NCBI GenBank assembly: GCA_944387755.1
Contig: CALXGC010000024.1
Coordinates: 1-39,841, forward strand
Source of the DNA: an uncultured Oscillospiraceae bacterium
GTDB taxonomy: Bacteria > Bacillota_A > Clostridia > Oscillospirales > Oscillospiraceae
Direction: 5' to 3'
Length of the DNA stretch: 39,841 bases
Part shown: positions 27,006 to 34,712 of the stretch, piece by piece
Numbering within the stretch: the stretch's first letter is position 1
How the letters are laid out: every line of letters begins with the position of its first letter
Notes under the pieces: generated by a model
Database searches by the model: none
Told to the model about the DNA's origin: nothing
What the model saw: only the letters and a program-made list of their open reading frames with translations
Position numbers and translations under genes: made by a program

Positions 27006-28409
27006 TCGTACTTTGGAAGCGGGATGCCGTCCAGTTCCGGTGCCCGCATTGGCCTGCACCAGGGCGAAGGCCTTTTTGCGGGCGTACAGGAAGAACAGAA
27101 TGTGGACCGCGCCGGTGATAATCCAGGAGATGGGGTAGGAGACGTACAGATTGTCCGGCGTGCGGTCCATCTGGAAGATGGTGAACACCCACACAATCCG
27201 GAACCCGCAGGCTCCAATCAGGGAGACAATCATGGGTACAATGGAGTAGCCAAGTCCCCGCAGGCTGCCCACCATGGTGTCCATGATGCCGCAGATGGCG
27301 TAGGTCCGGCAGATGTAGCTCATGCGGATCAGGCCCTGTTCAATCACAGCCTCGTCCGGGTTGTAGATGCTCAGCAGGGTGTGGCCGAAGAAGAAGGCCA
27401 GATTTCCCAGCACCAGTCCGGTGAGGATGACAAAAGCCTGACAGTAGAACAGTGTCTTGTCCACCCGCCTGCACTCTCCGGCGCCGTAGTTCTGGCCGGT
27501 AAACGTGAGGTTGGCCTGGTAAAAGGCGTTCATGGACTGATAGACAAAGCCCTCGATGTTGCTGCCCGCGGCGGAGCCGGCCACCACCGTGGAGCCGAAG
27601 GAGTTGACGGAGGACTGAATCAGCACGTTGGAGAGGTTGAAGACGACGCCCTGGAAGCCGGCCGGAAGGCCGATGGCCAAAATCTGTCCCAGGATAATTT
27701 TGTCCAGCTTCAGCTTCCGGAAGTCCAGGCGGAGCGGTCCCTCCTCCTTGGAGAGGCAGCGCAGCACCAGCGCGGCGGAGACGTACTGGGAGATAGAGGT
27801 AGCGGAGGCGACGCCGGCCACATCCATATTCAGCACAATGACGGTAAACAAGTTCAGAACAACGTTGACAATGCCGGCCACAATCAGATAGTACAGCGGC
27901 CGCCGGGTGTCTCCCTGGGCCCGGAGGACGGCCGCGCCGAAGTTGTAGGTCAGCATGGCGGGCATTCCCAGAAAGTAGATGCGCAGATAGATGGTGGACA
28001 GGTCAATGACGTCCTCCGGAGAGGACATCCAGACCAACAACTGGTGGGACATGAAAAAGCCGAAAATTCCAAGGCCCACGCCGGAAATCATGGCCAGCAG
28101 AATGGCGGTGTGTACCGCATGGCTGACAATGTTGGGGCGCTGTCCGCCGATGTTCCGGGCCACCACCACGTTGGCACCCACCGACATGCCGATGAACAGC
28201 GCAATGAGCAGGTTAATCAGGGAGGTGGTGGACCCCACCGCCGCCAGGGACTCCTTTCCGGAGAACTGGCCCACGACAATGACGTCGGCGGCGTTGAACA
28301 GAAGCTGGAGAATGCTGGAGGCCATCAGAGGAATGGCGAACATGAGAATCTTGTCGGCCAGGGAGCCGTGGCACATATCCAGCTGATGGTGGGCCTTGTG
28401 GCGGAACAT
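27003..28409 (-). CDS. MATE family efflux transporter
   Basis: The protein has 468 residues and 12 predicted membrane helices in two six-helix halves, the MATE layout. The start, with LADKILMFAIPLMASSILQ and LFNAADVIVVGQFSG, is typical of the clostridial NorM/DinF-like group. These export drugs or metabolites in exchange for Na+ or H+; the substrate here is unknown. A GGAAAGGA site lies about 12 bases before the ATG. The 220-base region between it and the next minus-strand gene has no other gene. Confidence 0.93.
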   Translation of the reverse strand: MFRHKAHHQLDMCHGSLADKILMFAIPLMASSILQLLFNAADVIVVGQFSGKESLAAVGSTTSLINLLIALFIGMSVGANVVVARNIGGQRPNIVSHAVHTAILLAMISGVGLGIFGFFMSHQLLVWMSSPEDVIDLSTIYLRIYFLGMPAMLTYNFGAAVLRAQGDTRRPLYYLIVAGIVNVVLNLFTVIVLNMDVAGVASATSISQYVSAALVLRCLSKEEGPLRLDFRKLKLDKIILGQILAIGLPAGFQGVVFNLSNVLIQSSVNSFGSTVVAGSAAGSNIEGFVYQSMNAFYQANLTFTGQNYGAGECRRVDKTLFYCQAFVILTGLVLGNLAFFFGHTLLSIYNPDEAVIEQGLIRMSYICRTYAICGIMDTMVGSLRGLGYSIVPMIVSLIGACGFRIVWVFTIFQMDRTPDNLYVSYPISWIITGAVHILFFLYARKKAFALVQANAGTGTGRHPASKVR

Positions 28410-28593
28410 AGTGTGCAGTCATCCTTTCCAATCCGTGAGAGGTCCGGCCAGCGAACTGGGGGACATATGCAGGTGGTTGCAGAAATTAACATATTTTTTA
28501 CAGGAGCAACTAATACGATACAACAAGACGCCCTGTTTCGCAATCGTGAAAACACAGAAAAAAGCGGAGAAATTCCCCACACAATGCACAAAA
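28410..28593 (-). promoter_or_regulatory. Upstream region of the MATE gene
   Basis: This region, read on the minus strand, should hold the MATE promoter and leader. A possible promoter is TTGTAT with TAAAAA 17 bases later (around 28493-28526). No recognised riboswitch was found. Confidence 0.3.
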
Positions 28594-28625
28594 TTCCCCT
28601 GGAACTTTCAAAAGTTCCAGGGGAA
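28590..28625 (-). terminator. Terminator of the K+/H+ antiporter gene
   Basis: TTCCCCTGGAACTTT (28594-28608) pairs with AAAGTTCCAGGGGAA (28611-28625). On the minus strand it is followed by TTTTG. Confidence 0.8.
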
Positions 28626-28633
28626 TAGGGCGG

Positions 28634-30250
28634 TCAGGGGGCCGCGGAGACAGGCGTGCCGCCGGACTGGGCCACCACCAGGGTGTCTCCTCCCTGGAGG
28701 ACGGTGCCGCCGCTGGGGATGATCGTGCCGCCGCCCCGTTTGATCATGACAATCAGCGTGTTGGGCTTGGTGGGAATCTGGCGCAGGGACAGGCCGGCCC
28801 ACTTGTGGCCCCGGCTCACCACAATCTCCTGGAGGAAGAGGTTCTCCCGGTCCTCAAAGGCCTGGGCGGCCAGCACCAGCAGGTCTCCGGGCAGCAGGAC
28901 AGTGCTGCCGTTGGGGACGATGGTCTCCTCCCGGCGGGCCACCATCACCACCAGCAGGTCGGAGGGGATGGGGAGCTCCTTCAGCGTCTTGCCGCTCCAG
29001 GGGTGGTTTCTGCCCACGTGGACTTTGATAAAGTCGATGTCGCTCTCCTCCTGATAGTCGTTGAAGGTCTTGCTGACGTCGCTGGTCTTGTCAATCATGG
29101 AGAGCTTGGCCGACACCCTGGGGAGCAGGGAGCCCTGGATGGAGATGGAGAGCAGGACAATGCAGAAAACCAGGTTGAAGAGGTTATAGCGGGTCTCCGC
29201 GCCGTCCAGCACCGCCATAATGGCGAACACGATGGAGGCCACGCCCCGCAGGCCGGCCCAGGAGATGACGCCCACCTGTGCGGGGGAGGGCCGGAAGGGG
29301 AGCAGGAGCACGGCCACCACCAGAGGCCGGGCGGCCAGGGTGAGAAACGCCATCACCGCCAGGGCGGGCAGGAGCACCGAGGGGAGCTCCACCGGCGTCA
29401 CCAGAAGACCCAGCAGGAAGAAGATAAGCACCTGGGCCACGTCGGTAATCACGTCGAAGAAGTGGACCATATTCCGCTTCTGGGGGAGCTTGGTGCTGCC
29501 CATCCAGATGCCGCACAGATAGGCGCTGAGATAGCCGTTGCCACCCAGGGCGGAGGGGAGGGCATAGGAGAGAATCACCACGGAGAACACGAAAATGGTC
29601 TGGCTCTGCTCCGAGGGGAACATGCCGCGGCGCAGGCACCAGATGGCCAGCCGGCCCAGCAGCAGCCCGCCGAGAATACCGATGGCAAATTGCTGGAGCA
29701 GCAGCAGGGGGACGAAAATGTCATCGCCGCCCATCATGCCCACCGCCACGGTGGTGAGCATGTAAGAGATGGGGTCGTTGGAGCCGGACTCAATCTCCAG
29801 CAGGGAGTCGGTGTGGTATTTCAGCGCCAGCTTTTTGGAGCGCAGAATGTTGAACACAGAGGCCGCGTCGGTGGAGGAGATAACAGAGCCGATCAAAAAG
29901 CTCTCCGCCCAGGGCAGGGAGAGGGCGAAGTGGGCAAAGACCGCCACCGTGCCGGCCGTGCCCGCCACCCCCAGAGTGGAGAGAATCACCGACTGCGCCG
30001 CCACCGGCCGGGCGGCGTTTAAATTTGTGCCGAAGCCGCCGTAAAACATAATAAAAATCAGACTGACTGAGCAGATGACGTTGGCGGCGCTGTAGTCGTC
30101 AAAGGGAATGCGCAGCAGGCCGTTTTCTCCAAAGCACATGCCCAGGGCGATGAAAATCAGCAGAGAGGGCACCGCCAGCCGGTCCAGGTACCGGCCCATC
30201 ACAGTACAGAGCAAAATCACACAGGCGGTCAGCAGCAGTATGTTGTTCAT
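28634..30250 (-). CDS. K+/H+ antiporter, CPA1/NhaP2 (CvrA) type, with two RCK-C domains
   Basis: The protein has 538 residues. The first 390 form about 12 membrane helices of the CPA family, with GSVISSTDAASVFNILRS and IESGSNDPISYML, where the conserved acidic residues of the ion site lie. Two TrkA-C (RCK-C) domains follow, at about 395-460 (ending LPGDLLVLAA) and 470-535 (ending LQGGDTLVVAQ). This is the layout of potassium/proton antiporters such as NhaP2/CvrA. RCK-C domains often bind nucleotides; in Firmicutes some bind c-di-AMP. A c-di-AMP receptor gene lies just upstream. It has its own promoter with a palindrome over the start site. GGAGG precedes the ATG. Confidence 0.9.
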   Translation of the reverse strand: MNNILLLTACVILLCTVMGRYLDRLAVPSLLIFIALGMCFGENGLLRIPFDDYSAANVICSVSLIFIMFYGGFGTNLNAARPVAAQSVILSTLGVAGTAGTVAVFAHFALSLPWAESFLIGSVISSTDAASVFNILRSKKLALKYHTDSLLEIESGSNDPISYMLTTVAVGMMGGDDIFVPLLLLQQFAIGILGGLLLGRLAIWCLRRGMFPSEQSQTIFVFSVVILSYALPSALGGNGYLSAYLCGIWMGSTKLPQKRNMVHFFDVITDVAQVLIFFLLGLLVTPVELPSVLLPALAVMAFLTLAARPLVVAVLLLPFRPSPAQVGVISWAGLRGVASIVFAIMAVLDGAETRYNLFNLVFCIVLLSISIQGSLLPRVSAKLSMIDKTSDVSKTFNDYQEESDIDFIKVHVGRNHPWSGKTLKELPIPSDLLVVMVARREETIVPNGSTVLLPGDLLVLAAQAFEDRENLFLQEIVVSRGHKWAGLSLRQIPTKPNTLIVMIKRGGGTIIPSGGTVLQGGDTLVVAQSGGTPVSAAP

Positions 30251-30287
30251 CCGAAAGCCTCCTCTACGCAGTATACTGGTTTGCTTA

Positions 30288-30312
30288 TTGTTATCATAAC
30301 AAAATAATTATA
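30288..30312 (-). promoter_or_regulatory. Promoter and palindromic operator of the K+/H+ antiporter gene
   Basis: On the minus strand an extended -10, TGT plus TATAAT (30312-30307), stands without a good -35. The predicted start, about 30299, falls inside a perfect 15-base palindrome, TTGTTAT-C-ATAACAA at 30288-30302. A repressor bound there would block initiation. Confidence 0.6.
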
Positions 30313-30354
30313 ACATATTTTTTACCAAAAAAGGCAGTAAAAATTTTGTAAAGA

Positions 30355-30387
30355 ATAAAAAACATCCCGGAAGGCCTCCGGGATGTT
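30355..30387 (-). terminator. Terminator after the c-di-AMP receptor gene
   Basis: AACATCCCGGA (30361-30371) pairs with TCCGGGATGTT (30377-30387), loop AGGCC. On the minus strand it continues into TTTTTTAT. Confidence 0.88.
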
Positions 30388-30400
30388 GTCAGAACGGGCG

Positions 30401-30760
30401 TTAAAATTTTTCCAGCCGCTCCAGGTCCAGGATAAAGACCGTCACGCCGCCGAACTCCATGTTCATGGGGATGGAGGGCATCGCGGCGGCGTACTGGCTG
30501 GCCGCGGGCATAGACACGCTGGAGTAGACCGTCTGCCGGCGCTTTCCGGCGCAGCGCTTCAGAATGTCCAGCGCATCCGCCAGCCGGGCCTCCTCCACGC
30601 CCAGCATGATGGTGATATTCTTCTTTTTCCAGAATCCGCCGGTGGAACTGAGCATGGTGACAAAAAATCCGTTTTGGTTCAGCTCGCTTACCGTGGCGTC
30701 ATAGTCGTCCTCCTGCACCACGGCCAGGATCAGCTTATTGTGTACATTGGCAGCTTCCAT
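30401..30760 (-). CDS. Cyclic-di-AMP receptor (DarA/PstA family)
   Basis: The protein has 119 residues. The segment NGFFVTMLSSTGGFWKKKN and the following ITIMLGVEE match the PII-like c-di-AMP receptor family (CdAMP_rec), which forms trimers that bind c-di-AMP through a glycine-rich TGGF loop. Its output in other species is poorly known. The ATG at 30760 was chosen because AAAGGAGG lies 8 bases upstream. Terminated just before the K+/H+ antiporter gene on the same strand. c-di-AMP commonly controls K+ transport in Firmicutes, so the neighbourhood is meaningful but no direct link is shown. Confidence 0.9.
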   Translation of the reverse strand: MEAANVHNKLILAVVQEDDYDATVSELNQNGFFVTMLSSTGGFWKKKNITIMLGVEEARLADALDILKRCAGKRRQTVYSSVSMPAASQYAAAMPSIPMNMEFGGVTVFILDLERLEKF

Positions 30761-30837
30761 GATTTCAGCCTCCTTTCCCCTTATCATACACTATTTTTAG
30801 AAAAAAGGGAAGTCAAAAACGCGGGGAAGTCTGCGGG

Positions 30838-31032
30838 CTATTTCTGTTCGTCGCCGTTTTGACTCTGGGAGCCAAAGTAAAAGGCAATGACCACGGAAAA
30901 AATGGTGATAAAATCTCTGGCGCTGACCCGGCCCTGGGCGGCCAGGTAGACAAACAGGCCGGTGAGGGTCAGGGTGACGATGCTCTTGATGCACAGCAGG
31001 CTGTAAATTTTCTTCTTGAACAGGGGATCCAA
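30838..31032 (-). CDS. Small membrane protein of unknown function
   Basis: The protein has 64 residues. It has two hydrophobic segments, about 14-32 (SIVTLTLTGLFVYLAA) and 40-52 (FITIFSVVIAFYFG), and a polar C-terminal end (SQSQNGDEQK). It is not recognised. The TTG at 31032 has GAGAGGAG 9 bases upstream. It lies 77 bases before the c-di-AMP receptor on the same strand with no clear terminator between them and may share a transcript. A small holin-like or regulatory membrane peptide is a guess. Confidence 0.6.
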   Translation of the reverse strand: MDPLFKKKIYSLLCIKSIVTLTLTGLFVYLAAQGRVSARDFITIFSVVIAFYFGSQSQNGDEQK

Positions 31033-31083
31033 GGCGTTCAGCTCCTCTCTGCCTCTAACCCATGTTATGCAGGAGGTTCACAG

Positions 31084-31320
31084 GCGGACGCAGGCCGCCC
31101 CTACGACAACGGTCGTTTTACGCGCCAAAGCCTTCCCCCCCACCGGGAGGAAGGTGGCGCGAAGCGCCGGATGAGGGGGCGGGCGGGTCTTGGACCCGCC
31201 CCTACGGCAACGGACGTTGCGCGCTCCAAAGCCTCCCCCCTTGGGGGAGGTGCCGAGCGAAGCGAGGCGGAAGGGGTAAAAACAACGGGGGAGGCGCCGG
31301 GTGAAGCGAGGCGGAAGGGG
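31084..31320 (+). repeat. Two and a half copies of a GC-rich intergenic repeat element
   Basis: Unit 1 (31084-31177) and unit 2 (31179-31276) share the same order of blocks: GGCCGCCCCTACG or ACCCGCCCCTACG, then CAACGG, then CCAAAGCC, then a pyrimidine/purine hairpin (CCTTCC with GGAAGG; CCTCCCCC with GGGGGAGG), then a hairpin GGCGCGAAGCGCC or its equivalent, then GGATGAGGG or GGCGGAAGGGG. A partial unit 3 (31277-31320) repeats the end. There is no gene in 31033-31387. Such elements are common in intergenic regions of this lineage (from general familiarity, not a search). Confidence 0.75.
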
Positions 31321-31341
31321 CTGTACCGGACGGGCGGTTTC

Positions 31342-31350
31342 TGCTATGAT
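31342..31350 (+). promoter_or_regulatory. Extended -10 promoter of the GH3 gene
   Basis: TGC followed by TATGAT (31345-31350) with a poor -35 (TGTACC near 31322). A short hairpin, GCGGAC-ACA-GTCCGC, follows just before the GCGGAAGGAG ribosome binding site. Confidence 0.55.
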
Positions 31351-31387
31351 AGACAGTGCGGACACAGTCCGCGGAAGGAGACCCTCC

Positions 31388-33811
31388 ATGAAACACCCGG
31401 AAATTCTTGCAAAACTGACGTTGGAACAAAAAGTTGCCCTGCTCTCCGGCAGGGACGTGTGGAGCACCTGCGCCTTTCCTGCGGCGGGAGTGCCCCGAAT
31501 GGTCCTCTCCGACGGTCCCCATGGCCTGCGCCGGCAGCTGGGACGGGGGGACCACCTGGGCCAGCGGCCCAGCCAGCCCGCCACCTGCTTTCCCACCGCC
31601 GCCTGTCTGGCGGGGAGCTGGGACCCGAAGCTGCTGGAGGAGGTGGGGCGGGCTCTGGGGCAGGAGGCCGCCGTCCAGGGCGTCCATATGCTCCTTGGGC
31701 CGGGACTGAATCTGAAGCGCAGCCCGCTGGGCGGCCGGAATTTTGAATATTTTTCCGAGGACCCCTATCTGTCCGGCAAGCTGGCCGCCGCCCTGGTCCG
31801 GGGCGTCCAGTCCCAGGGGGTGTCCGCCTGCGTCAAACACTTTGCCGCCAACAATCAGGAGCTGCTGCGCATGACCAGCGACAGCGTGGTGGACGAGCGC
31901 ACCCTGCGGGAGCTCTACCTCACCGGCTTTGAAATTGCAGTGAAAGAGGGCAAACCCATGGGGGTGATGTCCTCCTATAATCAGGTCAACGGCGTCCACG
32001 CCAGTGAAAACTCCCATCTGCTCACGGAGATTCTCCGGGAGGAGTGGGGGTTTGACGGCGCGGTGGTGACGGACTGGGGCGGATGCCGCAGCCAGACCGC
32101 CGGCCTTCGGGCGGGGAGCAATCTGGAGATGCCCGGCACGCAGGGGGACAGCGACCGGGAGGTGCTGGAGGCGCTGCGCCGGGGGGAGATTTCAGAGGCG
32201 GTGATCGACCGCCGGGCGGACGAGCTGCTGGATGTGGCGCTGGCCGCTCAGGCGGCGGTGAACAGCGCGCCCAAATTCTTTGACGCGGAGGCCCACCACG
32301 CCCTGGCCCGCCGGGCGGCGGCGGAGAGCGCCGTGCTGCTGAAAAACGAGGGGAATTTTCTGCCCCTTGCCCCTGGGACCAGAACGGCGGTTCTGGGGGA
32401 CTTGGCCCTGGAGCCCCGGTATCAGGGGGCCGGTTCCTCTTTGGTCCATCCCACGCGGCTGGACCGGCCCCTGGACTGCCTCCGGGAGAGCGGGCTGAAT
32501 CTCGTAGGCCACGCCAGAGCCTACCGGCGGGACGGGAGACCCTCCGCCCGGCTGACGGAGGAGGCGGTCCGGCTGGCAGAGCGCGCGGAGGCGGTGGTCC
32601 TCTTTCTGGGCATTCCGGAGTGCTTTGAGAGCGAGGGGCTGGACCGGAACCATCTGCGCCTGCCGGACAACCAGATTCAGGCGCTGAACGCCGTCTCCCA
32701 GGCCAACCCCAATGTGGCGGTGGTCCTCTCCGGCGGGGGCGTTCTGGAGCTGCCCTGGCTGGACCGGTGCCGGGCGCTGCTCCACGGCTATCTGGGGGGA
32801 CAGGCGGGGGCGGGGGCCGCGGCCTGGCTGCTCACCGGGCGGATCAATCCCTCCGGCCGTCTGGCAGAGAGCTTTCCGTACTCCGCCCAGGACGCCCCTA
32901 ACGCGGCCTATTTCCCCGGACGGGAGCGGACGGCGGAGTACCGGGAGGGACTGTTTGTGGGCTACCGGTATTACCAGACCGTCAAACAGCCGGTGCGCTT
33001 CCCCTTCGGCTTTGGACTGAGTTACACCACGTTTGCCTACACGGACCTGACGGCGGACCGGGCGGGGGTGTCCTTCACCCTTACCAACACCGGTTCCCGT
33101 CCCGGCAGCGAGACGGCGCAGCTATACGTCTCCGGACCGAGAGACCGGGTGTTCCGCCCCGCTCTGGAGCTGAAGGGGTTTCAGAAGATCTTTCTCCAGC
33201 CCGGAGAGTCCCGCCGCCTCCGGATTCCCCTGGACGGGTACGCCTTCCGCTGGTTCAACCCGGCCAACAACCGCTGGGAGGTGGAGGGCGGGACCTACCG
33301 GATTCAGGTGGGGCCCAATGCGGCGCAGCTGCCCCTGTCCGCCTGTCTGGAGATTGCGGGGACGGCGCCGGAGGTCTACAGCCGGGACAAGCTGGCCTGC
33401 TATTTCACCGGCCAGGTGGCGCAGGTATCCGGCGAGGCCTTTGCGGCCCTGCTGGGCCGCCCCCTTCCGGAGGCCCGGTGGGACCGGAGCGCCCCTCTCA
33501 CGCTGGAGGACAGCTTGATGCAGCTCTGCTATGCCAGAGGCCGGGCGGGCCGGCTGGCAGACCGGCTGCTGACCCGTCTGGCCCAGCGGAAGGAGCGGCG
33601 GGGCGAGCCGGACCCGGTGACGCTGTTTATCCGCAACATGCCCTTCCGGGGACTGGTGAAGCTGTCCAACGGTTTGGCGGATACCCCCATGGCGCTGGGA
33701 ATTTTGGAGATGGCCAACGGACACGGTTTTCGGGGGTTCTGGCATGTGCTGCGGGCCGCGGCGGCCAAGGGCCGGGCTCAGAGGGCGCGGAAAAAGCGCC
33801 TGGGTCTGTAA
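31388..33811 (+). CDS. Glycoside hydrolase family 3 (beta-glucosidase-like)
   Basis: The protein has 807 residues. GH3 enzymes release terminal sugars with a retaining mechanism. The N-terminal TIM barrel shows KHFAANNQE (K150, H151) and the nucleophile D229 in VVTDWGG. The second domain and a fibronectin III-like domain follow, with FGFGLSYTTFAY at the junction. There is no signal peptide, so it should act in the cytoplasm on imported oligosaccharides. The last 150 residues or so go beyond the Fn3 domain and are unlike typical GH3 ends. The ATG at 31388 has AAGGAG upstream. No sugar transporter is nearby. Substrate may be a beta-glucoside but is not fixed by sequence. Confidence 0.9.
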   Translation: MKHPEILAKLTLEQKVALLSGRDVWSTCAFPAAGVPRMVLSDGPHGLRRQLGRGDHLGQRPSQPATCFPTAACLAGSWDPKLLEEVGRALGQEAAVQGVHMLLGPGLNLKRSPLGGRNFEYFSEDPYLSGKLAAALVRGVQSQGVSACVKHFAANNQELLRMTSDSVVDERTLRELYLTGFEIAVKEGKPMGVMSSYNQVNGVHASENSHLLTEILREEWGFDGAVVTDWGGCRSQTAGLRAGSNLEMPGTQGDSDREVLEALRRGEISEAVIDRRADELLDVALAAQAAVNSAPKFFDAEAHHALARRAAAESAVLLKNEGNFLPLAPGTRTAVLGDLALEPRYQGAGSSLVHPTRLDRPLDCLRESGLNLVGHARAYRRDGRPSARLTEEAVRLAERAEAVVLFLGIPECFESEGLDRNHLRLPDNQIQALNAVSQANPNVAVVLSGGGVLELPWLDRCRALLHGYLGGQAGAGAAAWLLTGRINPSGRLAESFPYSAQDAPNAAYFPGRERTAEYREGLFVGYRYYQTVKQPVRFPFGFGLSYTTFAYTDLTADRAGVSFTLTNTGSRPGSETAQLYVSGPRDRVFRPALELKGFQKIFLQPGESRRLRIPLDGYAFRWFNPANNRWEVEGGTYRIQVGPNAAQLPLSACLEIAGTAPEVYSRDKLACYFTGQVAQVSGEAFAALLGRPLPEARWDRSAPLTLEDSLMQLCYARGRAGRLADRLLTRLAQRKERRGEPDPVTLFIRNMPFRGLVKLSNGLADTPMALGILEMANGHGFRGFWHVLRAAAAKGRAQRARKKRLGL

Positions 33812-33825
33812 ATACATAAAAACCG

Positions 33826-33863
33826 CCTCTTCCGGAACACTACACCGGAAGAGGTGATTTTTT
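33826..33863 (+). terminator. Terminator-like hairpin overlapping the next gene's ribosome binding site
   Basis: CCTCTTCCGG (33826-33835) pairs with CCGGAAGAGG (33845-33854), 9-base loop, then TTTTTT at 33858-33863. The right arm contains the GAAGAGG that serves the GTG start at 33864. Confidence 0.75.
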
Positions 33864-34226
33864 GTGAAGAAATGCGGGAAGCTGCCCTTTGCTTTAGCGG
33901 GAGGGGCGGCGGGACTGGCCAACGGATTTTTCGGCGGCGGAGGCGGGTCCGTCTTTGTGCCGCTGCTGACCCGGACCTGCGGGCTCAACCAGCGGCAGGC
34001 CTTCGCCACGTCGGTGGCGGTGATTCTTCCCCTTTGCGCGCTGTCGGCGGCGGTCTATCTGTTCCGGGGCGGACTGGAGATGGGAGCGGCGCTGCCCTAT
34101 CTGATTGGCGGGACCGTGGGGGGCTGGCTGGGGGGCCGGTGGTTCCGGGGAATGAAAATCGCGTGGCTGAAGCGGCTGTTTGGAGCGCTGCTCCTCTATG
34201 GGGGCGCCAGGTGCCTGCTGACATGA
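33864..34226 (+). CDS. TauE/SafE (TSUP) permease, N-terminal half as a separate gene
   Basis: The protein has 120 residues and about four membrane helices. The block ANGFFGGGGGSVFVPLLT followed by FATSVAVILPL is the first repeat of TauE/SafE-type anion exporters, which are normally 240-260 residues with two such repeats in one chain. The GTG start follows GAAGAGG. Its TGA overlaps the ATG of the next gene, which encodes the second repeat. The two likely assemble as a heterodimer. The family exports sulfite, sulfoacetate or other organosulfur anions; the cargo here is unknown. Confidence 0.85.
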   Translation: MKKCGKLPFALAGGAAGLANGFFGGGGGSVFVPLLTRTCGLNQRQAFATSVAVILPLCALSAAVYLFRGGLEMGAALPYLIGGTVGGWLGGRWFRGMKIAWLKRLFGALLLYGGARCLLT

Positions 34227-34588
34227 GCGGCTGGCTGGTTCCCCTTTTGGCGGGGGGCGTCACCGGAGTGCTGTCCGGCTTCGGGGTGGGCGGCGGCACA
34301 CTGCTGCTGGTGTATATGACCGCCTTCGCCGGCCTGGACCAACACCTGGCCCAGGGGATTAACCTGCTCTATTTTCTCCCCGCCGGACTGATGGCGCTGC
34401 CCGCCCATATAAAAAACGGGTATGTGGTGAAGGAGGCGGTGCTGCCCGCCGTCTCCGCCGGGCTGCTGCTGGCCGCTCTGGCCGCCTGGGGGGCGACCGC
34501 TTTGGATGTGGCGCTTTTGCGCAGGTGTTTTGGGGGGTTTCTCCTTATTGCCGGGGCCATGGAGCTCTTTGGAAAAGGGAAGGCGTAA
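34223..34588 (+). CDS. TauE/SafE (TSUP) permease, C-terminal half as a separate gene
   Basis: The protein has 121 residues and about four membrane helices. SGFGVGGGTLLLVYMT followed by AQGINLLYFLPAG is the second TauE repeat, similar in pattern to the first half encoded by the overlapping upstream gene (ATGA junction). Both halves are complete four-helix units with their own start codon, which argues for a natural split and not a recent frameshift. A GC-rich stem (34591-34615) without a T-tract follows the stop. Confidence 0.85.
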   Translation: MSGWLVPLLAGGVTGVLSGFGVGGGTLLLVYMTAFAGLDQHLAQGINLLYFLPAGLMALPAHIKNGYVVKEAVLPAVSAGLLLAALAAWGATALDVALLRRCFGGFLLIAGAMELFGKGKA

Positions 34589-34590
34589 CC

Positions 34591-34615
34591 GGCGGGCGGA
34601 GCATATCTGCCCGCC
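34591..34615 (+). other. GC-rich inverted repeat after the TauE pair
   Basis: GGCGGGCGGA (34591-34600) pairs with TCTGCCCGCC (34606-34615), with one G-T pair and loop GCATA. No T-tract follows; possibly a transcript end stabiliser. Confidence 0.5.
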
Positions 34616-34712
34616 CCCAGAACGCCGCCTTCGGGCTGAAGTGAATACCGGCGAAAAATATTCATATGAGTATCCGTGTTTATTCAAAATTTACGGAATA
34701 TATCGGGAATAA

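Noticed and set aside
31062..31387. A coding region or an N-terminal extension of the GH3 gene in 31062-31387
   Set aside because: Open frames here are made from GC-rich repeat units; the GH3 start at 31388 has its own ribosome binding site and promoter.
33854..34222. A frameshifted single TauE gene
   Set aside because: The out-of-frame stretch before 34223 encodes an Arg-rich sequence with no membrane helices. Two complete halves with separate starts and an ATGA overlap fit better, though sequencing error cannot be excluded from one genome.
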